Source of the DNA: Candidatus Peregrinibacteria bacterium CG_4_9_14_0_2_um_filter_41_14
Lineage (GTDB): Bacteria; Patescibacteriota; Gracilibacteria; UBA1369; UM-FILTER-41-14
Reading direction: 5' to 3'
Length of the DNA: 64,000 nucleotides
Assembly (NCBI GenBank): GCA_002788755.1
Contig: PFRW01000063.1
Coordinates: forward strand, 15,173-79,172
Shown here: positions 27,460 through 35,984 of the stretch, in pieces
Position numbering within the stretch: position 1 is the stretch's first letter
Layout: each line of letters opens with the position of its first letter
Position numbers and translations under genes: made by a program
Notes under the pieces: model-generated
What the model saw: only the letters and a program-made list of their open reading frames with translations
Databases searched by the model: none
What the model was told of the DNA's origin: nothing

Positions 27460-28530
27460 ATGATAACTAACGCTATCAGCAATACTAATATTCAATCTCT
27501 AGTTGACCCACTAGAAATATTGAACACTCTACTCAAAACATTAAACAATAAGGAACAAGAGATAATCTCAAGACGATATGGTCTTGGTAATAAAGAAATT
27601 GACACACTTGCCTCAATTGGCAAAGATTTTACAGTTACAAGAGAACGAATCAGACAAATTCAAGTTTACGGTTTTAAAAAACTACAACGTAACGTCCATA
27701 AAACAAAACTAACCGACCTTCAAAATTGGGCACTAAATACACTTAAAGAACAAGGAGACATTGTAACTGAAAAGACATTTGAAAACCTGCTCAAAACTAA
27801 GTTCCCACAATACAAAAACAACATTCAAGAGCTTAAATTAGCCTCAATCCTATTTAATGAGATTGTACACGAAAATAATAAAATCAATATTCGTGTACAT
27901 TTTAGAAATAGTAACATCAGCTTAAAAAGTATTAAAAATATTTGCACTACCGCACGTAAAATTCTAAAAAACAAAGCAGACAGTATGAGTCAAAATCAAC
28001 TAGTGTCGCAAATTCAAGATCAAATAAAAACGGACAATTTAAATCTAAGGAAAAAATTGATTCTTGCTGCCGTAAAACTAGATCGTCGCATTAAAGTTAA
28101 ATCAGACTCAATTAGTTTAACAAAATGGCGACACGTAAATCCAAAAACACTTTACGATAAAATCTTTTTTGTACTAAGAAAGCAAAAAAGCCCTCTACAT
28201 TTTTCCGAAATAACAAACAAAATCATAGACAAAAAATTTGACAATAAGAGCGTCAGTCAACAAGCTGTACATAACGAACTAATTAACAGAACCGACTTCA
28301 TTCTTGTTGGCAGAGGCGTATATGCACTAGCAGAATGGGGATACAAAGAGGGAACCGTAACCCAAGTAATTCAGGATATTTTGCAAACCGAAGGTCCCCA
28401 ATCATATGAACAACTGCTCGACTCAGTTCTCCAACGTCGCAAAGTTAAGCAAATAACTGTTCAAATTAATATCAACAATAAAAAGTTATTCGCGCGCGAT
28501 CACAATGACGTTGTCAGTTTAATGAGTTAA
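27460..28530 (+). CDS. Sigma-70 region 4 / HARE-HTH fusion regulator (copy 1)
   Basis: A 356-residue cytoplasmic protein. Residues about 20-80 form a sigma-70 region 4 helix-turn-helix (SRRYGLGNKEIDTLASIGKD, then FTVTRERIRQIQVYGFKKLQ). The end (about 245-325) has a HARE-HTH winged helix (KSPLHFSEITNKI, QQAVHNELI, FILVGRGVYALAEWGYKEGT) like that of the RNA polymerase delta subunit. There is no sigma region 2, so it cannot be a complete sigma factor. It closely resembles the protein at 48684-49775 in order and motifs. It ends directly against pilT. Probable transcription regulator acting at RNA polymerase (inference). Confidence 0.85.
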   Translation: MITNAISNTNIQSLVDPLEILNTLLKTLNNKEQEIISRRYGLGNKEIDTLASIGKDFTVTRERIRQIQVYGFKKLQRNVHKTKLTDLQNWALNTLKEQGDIVTEKTFENLLKTKFPQYKNNIQELKLASILFNEIVHENNKINIRVHFRNSNISLKSIKNICTTARKILKNKADSMSQNQLVSQIQDQIKTDNLNLRKKLILAAVKLDRRIKVKSDSISLTKWRHVNPKTLYDKIFFVLRKQKSPLHFSEITNKIIDKKFDNKSVSQQAVHNELINRTDFILVGRGVYALAEWGYKEGTVTQVIQDILQTEGPQSYEQLLDSVLQRRKVKQITVQININNKKLFARDHNDVVSLMS

Positions 28531-29586
28531 CTACTCCGACTCCGACAATGACGTTTTTAAGGCACTAATATGGGAATCAGCTAATTCTTGGGTAATATAA
28601 CCTTGTAAAGCTAAATCTTTAATAGATTTTTCCATAGTTTGCATGCCGTCACGCATTCCTGTTTCCAGTACAGATTGAATTTGATAAGTCTTACCTTTAC
28701 GAATCAAATTTTCAACTGCGTTATTAGCAAACAAAATTTCTAAAGCAGCAACACGCCCTTTCCCATCAGTTGTTTTCAATAATTGTTGCCAAACTACAGC
28801 TCTTAAACCTTGAGCAAGCTGAGCTCTAATTTGATTTTGTTGCTCTGTTGGAAAAATATCAATTACACGATCTACAGATTTTGCTGCACCACTGGTATGC
28901 AGCGTAGATAAAACTAAATGACCAGTTTCTGCGGCTGTTAGAGCCAACGCAATTGTTTCATGATCTCGCATTTCACCAATGAGAATAACATCAGTACTTT
29001 CGCGCAAAGCTGCTTTTAAAGCAGTAGCAAAACTAGCTGTATGTGTTCCAACCTCTCTTTGTTGTACTAAAGACTTTTTATTCTTATAAATAAACTCAAT
29101 TGGATCCTCAATTGTCAAAATATTATATTGATACTTTCGATTTAATTCCTCCACAATCGCAGCCAAAGTTGTAGACTTACCGGAACCGGTAGGCCCTGTT
29201 ATCAATACAATACCTTGTTTAAAGTCTGTAATGCGCTTGAGCTGGTTCGGCATGTTTAAATCGTCTAAAGACACAACATCCTCAGGAATCAGACGGAAAA
29301 CAGCACCTATGCCTCTGTGCTGCATAAAAACATTAACACGAAAACGACCAATTCCAGGCACATCTAAGGCATAGTCAATATCCAAACTACGAGCAAAAGC
29401 AGCCTTTTGCACCTCTGTCATAGTTTCTAAGATATAAGTCTCAGCCATCTGCTTAGACAAAACCGGATGTTGTTCAATTTGTACTAAATCACCATGCAAC
29501 CTAATACCAGGTTTTACGCCAGATGAAATATAAATATCAGAAGCTTTATACTGAAATGCAGTTTGAAAGATTTTTAGAAGTTCCAT
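28531..29586 (-). CDS. pilT: Type IV pilus retraction ATPase PilT
   Basis: Hexameric ATPase that depolymerises the pilus for twitching or DNA uptake. The 351 residues include Walker A GPTGSGKST (131-139), Asp box TIEDPIEFIY, Walker B ILIGEMRD and His box ETGHLVLSTLHTSGA, then the C-terminal DGMQTMEKSIKDL block. Length and motifs fit PilT rather than PilB, which is longer. It is apart from the pilus operon at 11-16 kb and directly downstream of clpC (35-base gap). Confidence 0.95.
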   Translation of the reverse strand: MELLKIFQTAFQYKASDIYISSGVKPGIRLHGDLVQIEQHPVLSKQMAETYILETMTEVQKAAFARSLDIDYALDVPGIGRFRVNVFMQHRGIGAVFRLIPEDVVSLDDLNMPNQLKRITDFKQGIVLITGPTGSGKSTTLAAIVEELNRKYQYNILTIEDPIEFIYKNKKSLVQQREVGTHTASFATALKAALRESTDVILIGEMRDHETIALALTAAETGHLVLSTLHTSGAAKSVDRVIDIFPTEQQNQIRAQLAQGLRAVVWQQLLKTTDGKGRVAALEILFANNAVENLIRKGKTYQIQSVLETGMRDGMQTMEKSIKDLALQGYITQELADSHISALKTSLSESE

Positions 29587-29621
29587 GTTTTATGATAATA
29601 CATCTAAAAAGTATACTTCAA

Positions 29622-32216
29622 TTACGCATCAATATCAACTTTAAAGCCATCTCCTTGCACTTTAACAACAACGCCGATGCCATTTTTCACCTTACCATCC
29701 AAAATTAATTGTGTAATAAGATCTTCAACTTTATCACGCACAACACGGCGAATCGGTCTTGCACCATAAGCAGGATCGTATCCTTGTTTTGCAAGTAAGT
29801 CTAAAGCGCCATCAGTAAGCCTAATTGCTATACCTAACTCTACTAATCTCTTTTCTAAATCAGCAATCTCAAGTTTAACAATTTCTTTAATATCAGCATG
29901 CGTCAAGGCATCAAAGACAATAACTTTATCTACTCTATTTAAAAATTCCGGCTTAAGTGCTCGCTTTAAATCTGCCAAAATCTCAATTTTTGCGCTATCA
30001 AAATCTTTTTTTGCTCGATCTTGTTCAGAATTAGACAAATCGAACCCTATTGGAGCTGCTGTTTCAGTTAATTTTTCCGCACCAATATTAGAAGTCATTA
30101 CAATTACCGTGTTGCTAAAATCTACTTTACGTCCTTTTGAATCGGTCAAAATGCCATCTTCCAAGATTTGTAATAGTAAATTGAAAACATCTGGATGAGC
30201 TTTCTCAATTTCATCAAATAAAACTATACTATACGGTTTTCGTCGAACAGCTTCTGTTAACTGTCCACCTTCTTCATAACCAACGTAACCGGCAGCAGCA
30301 CCAACTAAACGTGACGTATTATGTCGCTCCATAAACTCACTCATATCAATTTTTATCAATGCATCACGGTCACTATAGACTTCTTCTGCCAACGCACGCA
30401 CAAGCTCAGTTTTCCCAACACCAGTAGGGCCCAAGAACAAAAATGACGCAATTGGCCGTTGATGTGAAGCAATACCAGCTCTAGACCTTCTAATAGCTTG
30501 AGAAACTGCTTTTACAGCCTCTTTTTGTCCAATAATCCTTCTAGTTAAAACTTGTTCCAAATTATTTAAACGATCAATTTCAGATTGAATCAATTTTTGA
30601 GAGGGGACACCAGTCATTAATGAAACAACATCGGCAATCTCTTTTTCCGTAATTTTCTCTCTTTTACTTCGTGGAATTTTTGCACGCTTTTCTTCTTCAA
30701 TTTTTTTCATTATTTCCAATTCTTCACCTCGTAAATTTGCAGCCAATTCATAATCTTGATTTGAAACTGCTTGTTCTTTTTTCTTAACAATTTTTGCTAA
30801 ACCTTCCTGAAATTTCTTAAGTTCATCTTTATTAGTTTTGGCATCTACACGCTTTAACGCACAAGCTTCATCCAAAACATCAATGGCTTTATCCGGAAGG
30901 AAACGATCATTTACATAACGATGAGACAATTTAACAGCATCAATAACGGCTTCATCCGTAATTGCCAAACTATGGTGATTTTCAAAACTTTCTTTCAAGC
31001 CACGCAAAATTTCAATTGCATCAATTACTGAAGGTTCATCAATTGCTACTTGTTGAAACCTACGCTCCAAAGCGGCATCTGTTTCAACATGCTTTCGATA
31101 TTCATCTGTTGTTGTTGCCCCAATAACTTGCACCAAGCCTCTTGATAAAGCCGGTTTTAGAATATTGGCAGCATCTAAACTACCTTCCGCACTACCAGCG
31201 CCAATTAATGTATGTAATTCATCAATAAACAAAATTACATTTGGAACCGATGTTGCTTCATCAATAATTGCTTTAATACGCTCCTCAAATTCACCACGAT
31301 ATTTTGTACCAGCAACAACCGAAGCCATTGAAAGCGACAAAATTCTTTTATCTGATAAAATTTCTGGCACATCACCACTAACAATCCGTTGTGCTAAACC
31401 TTCTGCAATTGCTGTTTTACCAACACCCGGAGGACCTACCAAAACTGGATTATTTTTAGTTTTACGATTTAAGATACTAATAACACGCCTTACTTCCTTA
31501 TCTCTACCTATTACCGGATCCAATTTTGCTTTTCTGGCCAATTCAACTAAATCTATTGTAAAGTAGTCTAGCGTTGGGGTTTTAGAACGATGTTTACCGG
31601 ATGACTCACCTTGGCCATCTTGTTTATGCTTAAAACCATCCTTAAAATCTTGATTTTGCTGATTTGCCAGAACACCATGCAAACCATTTAAGAAAAACTC
31701 CAACGGATTAACACCTTGCGTGTTTTGTTGAGCCTGCATTTGTTGATTCTCAGAATTGTTTTGAAATAACTTAATTACTTCCCCTTTTAACTCTTGAGGA
31801 CTAATTTTCATATTCTCTAAAATTACAGTTGCAGCAGTATTATCCTGAATCACTAACGAAAATAACAAATGCTCCGTACCAATAAAACTATGGTGATATT
31901 TATTTGCACACTTTACTGCATCTTCAATAACCTGCTTTGCAAAACCTGATAAACCTGCAGGCTCACTAGCCTTTCCTTTACTTGCAGCAGCAGCCGTTCT
32001 GCCAACAGCTTTAAGAACCATTTCGACATTATCGGCACTAACGCCAAAATTCCTTAAAACACTAGCTCCAAGCGAATTTGCCTGACTTAATATACCCAAT
32101 AATATGTGCTCAGTACCAACGTATGATAAATTGCCTTCTGCTGCTTTTTCTTGAGCTACAATTAAGGCCTGCTTAGCTTCTTTTGTAAATTTTTCAAAAT
32201 AACTATTATCTTTCAT
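29622..32216 (-). CDS. clpC: AAA+ unfoldase ClpC
   Basis: Unfoldase that feeds ClpP-type proteases; no clpP is in this window. The 864 residues contain two Clp_N repeats (about 1-150), a Gln/Asn-rich linker, D1 with Walker A GPPGVGKT (about 261), a UVR motif in the middle region (NQDYELAANLRGEE, about 478), and D2 with Walker A GPTGVGKT (about 595). The short middle domain with UVR identifies ClpC rather than ClpB. The protein ends soon after the D2 small domain. Confidence 0.94.
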   Translation of the reverse strand: MKDNSYFEKFTKEAKQALIVAQEKAAEGNLSYVGTEHILLGILSQANSLGASVLRNFGVSADNVEMVLKAVGRTAAAASKGKASEPAGLSGFAKQVIEDAVKCANKYHHSFIGTEHLLFSLVIQDNTAATVILENMKISPQELKGEVIKLFQNNSENQQMQAQQNTQGVNPLEFFLNGLHGVLANQQNQDFKDGFKHKQDGQGESSGKHRSKTPTLDYFTIDLVELARKAKLDPVIGRDKEVRRVISILNRKTKNNPVLVGPPGVGKTAIAEGLAQRIVSGDVPEILSDKRILSLSMASVVAGTKYRGEFEERIKAIIDEATSVPNVILFIDELHTLIGAGSAEGSLDAANILKPALSRGLVQVIGATTTDEYRKHVETDAALERRFQQVAIDEPSVIDAIEILRGLKESFENHHSLAITDEAVIDAVKLSHRYVNDRFLPDKAIDVLDEACALKRVDAKTNKDELKKFQEGLAKIVKKKEQAVSNQDYELAANLRGEELEIMKKIEEEKRAKIPRSKREKITEKEIADVVSLMTGVPSQKLIQSEIDRLNNLEQVLTRRIIGQKEAVKAVSQAIRRSRAGIASHQRPIASFLFLGPTGVGKTELVRALAEEVYSDRDALIKIDMSEFMERHNTSRLVGAAAGYVGYEEGGQLTEAVRRKPYSIVLFDEIEKAHPDVFNLLLQILEDGILTDSKGRKVDFSNTVIVMTSNIGAEKLTETAAPIGFDLSNSEQDRAKKDFDSAKIEILADLKRALKPEFLNRVDKVIVFDALTHADIKEIVKLEIADLEKRLVELGIAIRLTDGALDLLAKQGYDPAYGARPIRRVVRDKVEDLITQLILDGKVKNGIGVVVKVQGDGFKVDIDA

Positions 32217-32248
32217 ATTTATTTTTAAATTTCTAAATGGTTCTAATT

Positions 32249-32257
32249 ATTATACCA
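32249..32257 (-). promoter_or_regulatory. Extended -10 promoter of clpC
   Basis: Minus-strand TGGTATAAT (32249-32257): a perfect TATAAT with the TG-N extension, start predicted near 32242, 26 bases before the clpC ATG. No good -35 at 17 bp, and no CtsR or CIRCE repeat is visible. Confidence 0.6.
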
Positions 32258-32324
32258 CCAATGCACACAAAATATTACAAACTTAATCCGAATTGCCTTT
32301 ACAACTTACGCAATAGTTGGATAA

Positions 32325-33458
32325 CTAATTATTCAACAAAGTCAAAGTTTTAAGAATAACTTCCAGTTTTGACGTTAAATCTGCAGCTCCATAAATCACA
32401 AAACTTTTACCACCAACATCCTTACTCATCTGTACCCAGTCCTTTTTTAATTCAACATTTAAAGTCTTACCAACATTAATGTAAGCCACCCAATTATCAT
32501 CCGTTACAGAATCCAAGGCAAAAGCATATCCATTTTCAACCTGCGCATAATACCAACTCTTTGGATAATAGGCTGTAAACTCTAATGGCAAGCTTTCCAA
32601 AGCTCTAAAATTTTCTAGAATTTTAGGATCAATAGGATCATTAGTAACAGTAACTACATTATTTTCAACAGGTACAATTTCAGGTTTGGCAACTACTTCT
32701 TCTTTCACCATTTCAACATTTTCTTCAGCAAAAGGAACGAAACGTAACGAATTAACAATCTCTTCTGCCAAATTACGATCTGTAGCCACATCACCATTTT
32801 GCTTATAAGAAACCAGATAATATGTTTCATCATTACGCTTTATATAATACCTAAAAGCTTCACCCATAGGGATATTATCCATTTCGTAACCATCAACAGC
32901 ATCAACACCTACTTTAATTGCTACGGCACTTTCCAAATCTTTATTAACTTTAATTAAATCAGCAGAATCAACAACGCTTAAGGTTATTGTACCTGGCAGA
33001 TTAGCAATCTCAATTTTGCTGCTAGTTTCATTCAATTCACCAGTTGTTGGCACATCTAAACTTAAGCCCAATTTTTGGTTTGTATGTTTATCAAATTTAA
33101 TTTCATTTTTACTAATATTTTCTTCAACTACCTCAATTTTATCGATTGTCAGAGTTTTACGCCCCTCAACATTACGGGGGACACCATTAACACGTATTAA
33201 CGCATCATTATAAAGCTGATCATACAAATCATAAATCAAGCTTCTAACGTAAATAATATTACCAGTTTCATCTTCAAAACTATGAGTCGTATCAAAAAGA
33301 TGCTTAGTTGCATCTGGCAACTCGGTTAAAACACCTGTATATGTTTCAATCACCATTTCCTCGCTACTAACATCTGCAGACTGAATACAGCCAGTAACAG
33401 AAACTAACAACAAAGATCCGACCAAAATCCAAACCAAACTATTATTCATATTTTTCAT
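32325..33458 (-). CDS. Lipoprotein with two unrecognised domains
   Basis: A 377-residue protein: signal with lipobox VTGC near residue 24, an N-terminal module of about 85 residues that looks OB-like (TGVLTELPD..., LTIDKIEVVEEN), then two regions. In the first, KLGLSLDVPTTGELNETSSK and EIVNSLRFVPF look like the PsbP/DUF-type 'sigma-alpha-beta' fold seen in secreted lipoproteins; LEFTAYYPKSWYYAQVENGY suggests a second copy. Its ATG overlaps the ruvB stop (ATGA). Function unknown; the OB and PsbP-like calls are from patterns only. Confidence 0.65.
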   Translation of the reverse strand: MKNMNNSLVWILVGSLLLVSVTGCIQSADVSSEEMVIETYTGVLTELPDATKHLFDTTHSFEDETGNIIYVRSLIYDLYDQLYNDALIRVNGVPRNVEGRKTLTIDKIEVVEENISKNEIKFDKHTNQKLGLSLDVPTTGELNETSSKIEIANLPGTITLSVVDSADLIKVNKDLESAVAIKVGVDAVDGYEMDNIPMGEAFRYYIKRNDETYYLVSYKQNGDVATDRNLAEEIVNSLRFVPFAEENVEMVKEEVVAKPEIVPVENNVVTVTNDPIDPKILENFRALESLPLEFTAYYPKSWYYAQVENGYAFALDSVTDDNWVAYINVGKTLNVELKKDWVQMSKDVGGKSFVIYGAADLTSKLEVILKTLTLLNN

Positions 33459-34483
33459 ATGGGATTTACTAAAAGATATTTTTTTCCTTCATCCGTAACT
33501 ATACGCCCCCGATGTGTCCTTTGCAAGAAACCTACCTGCATCAAGTATGGTTCACAGATTTCCGCAAGAGTATCTTCATCTTCCTGCATTGCTGCAGAAA
33601 TTGCCTTTAAACCTACCGGACCACCGTCAAACTTATTCAACACTACATCTAACAAGTCGCGATCTAACTTATTCATGCCCAAATTATCAATTCCTAATAT
33701 TATTAATGTTGACTCAATATCTACCCTTGTTGCGAAATCAATTTCCTTTACTAAACAAAAATCTCGTACTCGCTTCAGTAAACGATTTGCAATACGTGGC
33801 GTACGCCGACAACAACTTGCCAGCAAAACAGCTGCTTCATTATCCAATTTAACTCCTAATATCTCTGCAGATCTCACAATAATATCCTCCATTTCCGACT
33901 CCGAATAATAATCCAACTTTATCATGCTACCAAAACGATCACGCAAAGGAGACGAAAGCATATTTGGCTTAGTTGTAGCACCAATTAAGGTGAAATCCGG
34001 AATCGTAATTCGCATACTTTTTGCCGTGGGGCCCTTACCAACAACCAAATCAAGTACGTAATCTTCCATTGCACTATATAAAATCTCTTCAACAGCTGGC
34101 CTCAAGCGATGAATTTCATCAATAAATAATATATCACCAAACTCCAATGAACTGAGTAAAGCGGCCAAATCACCTTGTTTTTCTATAGCAGGCCCCGAAG
34201 TAACCTTAAACTGCCCAGACATTTCCCGCGCTACAATACCGGCCAACGTAGTCTTACCTAACCCCGGACCACCATGAATCAAAATATGATCCAAAACTGA
34301 TTTTCGTTGCGTAGCAGCATCAATCATTAACTGAACGTGCTCTTTAACATTAGTTTGCCCAATATACGACTGTAATGTTTGTGGACGCAAAATTGCCGGC
34401 ACATCTTCCTGCTCACTCTTTAAAACTTTTGCAACAGGAACTGGCTTAGCTTTTATGGGCCGTACATCGCCCTTTTTAATCAT
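33455..34483 (-). CDS. ruvB: Holliday junction branch-migration helicase RuvB
   Basis: AAA+ motor driving branch migration with RuvA. The 342 residues carry RPQTLQSYIGQTNVKEHVQL, Walker A GGPGLGKTT (about 71-79), Walker B ILFIDEIHRL, sensor LIGATTKPNMLSSPLRDRFG and the C-terminal winged helix (EPYLMQVGFLQRTHRGRIVT). Its TGA stop shows UGA is not reassigned here. ruvA and ruvC are not in the window. Confidence 0.96.
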   Translation of the reverse strand: MIKKGDVRPIKAKPVPVAKVLKSEQEDVPAILRPQTLQSYIGQTNVKEHVQLMIDAATQRKSVLDHILIHGGPGLGKTTLAGIVAREMSGQFKVTSGPAIEKQGDLAALLSSLEFGDILFIDEIHRLRPAVEEILYSAMEDYVLDLVVGKGPTAKSMRITIPDFTLIGATTKPNMLSSPLRDRFGSMIKLDYYSESEMEDIIVRSAEILGVKLDNEAAVLLASCCRRTPRIANRLLKRVRDFCLVKEIDFATRVDIESTLIILGIDNLGMNKLDRDLLDVVLNKFDGGPVGLKAISAAMQEDEDTLAEICEPYLMQVGFLQRTHRGRIVTDEGKKYLLVNPI

Positions 34484-34493
34484 AGTTTCTATT

Positions 34494-34973
34494 TTATTTA
34501 GTTTGAATTTTATATATAAACTGCCTAATCCCTTCTGGATTCGGAGCCTGTGGAAAATTGATTACCGTCCGATCCGAAGCAGTTCTAATTTCAACCACAC
34601 CATAATCTAAAAATGGCAAACTAGCAAGTATACCGCGCTCCACAGTCCTAATATCCTGTACATCTTTTAATTTTGCCTCAAATTCAGCTTTTGTTGTTAA
34701 ATACTTCCAATCAATAAAAATTACACGACGATTAGTTACCACCAAGCGATCAAGCCAATAAACAATTGTTATATAAATAACCGCTAAAGTAAAAACAGTA
34801 ACAATTCCTAAGTGAATCAAAATAATTACATTATTACTCAAACTATCCGCCAATAAAAAAAGCATAAAATAAAAGGGGAGACTTGCACCAATCATCTTCA
34901 GTAAACTAATTGCAAATGGAAAGTAATGATGATAATAAATCTTCAAGACGACCTCATTATGTCCTAAGTGCAT
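34494..34973 (-). CDS. Membrane protein with bacterial PH-like domain
   Basis: A 159-residue protein: N-terminal segment, two membrane helices (about 17-45 and 48-75), then a bPH2-type domain with LVVTNRRVIFIDWKYLTTK and the closing DYGVVEIRT...INFPQAPNPEGIRQFI, as in the YdbT/DUF304 group. Function of such proteins is mostly unknown. It precedes ruvB by 10 bases in the same orientation. Confidence 0.75.
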   Translation of the reverse strand: MHLGHNEVVLKIYYHHYFPFAISLLKMIGASLPFYFMLFLLADSLSNNVIILIHLGIVTVFTLAVIYITIVYWLDRLVVTNRRVIFIDWKYLTTKAEFEAKLKDVQDIRTVERGILASLPFLDYGVVEIRTASDRTVINFPQAPNPEGIRQFIYKIQTK

Positions 34974-35013
34974 AAAGCCAATTTTTATTATTAAGAAAAT
35001 ATAATATACTATT

Positions 35014-35760
35014 TTGTCAAAAAATCAAGTAAGCTTACTAAAAACCAATAAAATCAACTGGACCCTAAGTGACCTCCTTAAAAGTGCCACCATAATTTGC
35101 TTATTGCTACTTATTTTTGTTTTTGTAACTAGACAAATTAACATTACAAGCTTTCTTGAACTACAAACATACAAAAGCTTAACAATTTTAGGATTAATTT
35201 TAGTTCAAAATTTAATTTTCTTACTACCAATTTATTTGCTGGTGCTTAAGCCCAAAAAAATCACTTTGGCAAATTTAGGCTTTAGAAAAGTCAAAATCAG
35301 CAAAATGCTAGGATACACAGTTTTAGGATTTGTCCTATACTTAAGCACCGCCTTCATTATTGCTTTCATCCAAAACTACTTTAACATCGAAATTCCAGGC
35401 TTTGGCCAACAAATTCAAAAAATCCCAGCCTTTGGCAGTGGCCTAATTAATATGATCATTGCAAGCATAACAATAATTATTGTTGCTCCAATAGCTGAAG
35501 AAATAATTTTCCGCGGCTTTTTATACCAACTTATCGCCAAATACTTCCCCGCAAAACTAGCCATTCCTTTAGCCGGTTTCATTTTTGCCGTCAGCCACCT
35601 GGAATTCAACGTCATCCTCCCCCTCTGGCTCCTAGGCACCATAATCGCCTACATCTTCCACAAAACCAACTCAATCTACACCACCGTCCTCTTCCACGCC
35701 CTAAACAACCTTCTAGCCTTTATAGCCGAATACTTCATTATTACGGGTGCGTCCTCCTAA
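35014..35760 (+). CDS. CPBP-family intramembrane metalloprotease
   Basis: A 248-residue multi-helix protein of the CAAX protease/bacteriocin-processing (ABI) family. Motif 1 EEIIFRGFLYQ holds the glutamate pair and arginine, motif 2 is FAVSHLEFN, and motif 3 is HALNN near the C-terminus. About seven membrane helices. The start is a TTG at 35014 only a few bases after TATAAT/TATACT sequences (35000-35010), so the mRNA may be nearly leaderless. Substrate unknown. Confidence 0.88.
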   Translation: MSKNQVSLLKTNKINWTLSDLLKSATIICLLLLIFVFVTRQINITSFLELQTYKSLTILGLILVQNLIFLLPIYLLVLKPKKITLANLGFRKVKISKMLGYTVLGFVLYLSTAFIIAFIQNYFNIEIPGFGQQIQKIPAFGSGLINMIIASITIIIVAPIAEEIIFRGFLYQLIAKYFPAKLAIPLAGFIFAVSHLEFNVILPLWLLGTIIAYIFHKTNSIYTTVLFHALNNLLAFIAEYFIITGASS

Positions 35761-35766
35761 ACCCCA

Positions 35767-35846
35767 AGGAAAAATATGAATGCGAAAAAACACTCTGCAA
35801 GGCACTTTAGTGCCTGAAGCCGTTTTTGAGTGTTCATATTTTTCCT
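35767..35846. terminator. Bidirectional stem-loop terminator between CPBP gene and tRNA-Arg
   Basis: Perfect 14-bp outer arms, AGGAAAAATATGAA (35767-35780) and its complement (35833-35846). An inner AAAAAC/GTTTTT pairing (35786-35791 with 35822-35827) and an apical hairpin AGGCAC-TTTA-GTGCCT (35800-35815) lie inside. The A- and T-runs fit termination from either side: the CPBP gene ends 6 bases to the left, and the tRNA-Arg CCA lies 3 bases to the right. Confidence 0.7.
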
Positions 35847-35848
35847 CC

Positions 35849-35925
35849 TGGTGCACCCGAGTGGATTTGAACCACTGACCTTCGCCTTAGAAGGGCGCTG
35901 CTCTATCCAACTGAGCTACGGGTGC
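35849..35925 (-). tRNA. tRNA-Arg (anticodon TCT)
   Basis: A 77-nt cloverleaf on the minus strand: acceptor GCACCCG/CGGGTGC, D-stem GCTC/GAGC, anticodon loop CTTCTAA, T-stem AGTGG/CCACT with loop TTCAAAT, and encoded CCA (35849-35851). The anticodon stem has four pairs, with a G27-A43 mismatch at its base. It reads AGA codons. Confidence 0.96.
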
Positions 35926-35955
35926 ATAATGGAGCATCAGAATAACATCTCAAGC

Positions 35956-35984
35956 AGAATAATTGTACATTCTCATTTTGGCAA
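35956..35984 (-). promoter_or_regulatory. Promoter of tRNA-Arg
   Basis: Minus-strand -35 TTGCCA (35979-35984), 17 bp spacer, -10 TATTCT (35956-35961). Start predicted near 35949, 24 bases before the tRNA; it lies directly after the stop of the M23/SLH gene. Confidence 0.55.

Noticed and set aside
32217..32324. CtsR or CIRCE heat-shock operator before clpC
   Set aside because: Neither the GGTCAAA direct repeat nor TTAGCACTC/GAGTGCTAA is present; only a constitutive-looking extended -10.
32314..32335. Imperfect palindrome at the end of the lipoprotein gene (GTTGAATAA/TTATCCAAC)
   Set aside because: It overlaps the last codons, has a mismatch and no T-run, so it is not convincing as a terminator.
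33455..33457. UGA recoded to glycine, as in some Patescibacteria
   Set aside because: ruvB ends with UGA at its normal family C-terminus, and conserved Gly positions elsewhere use GGN codons.
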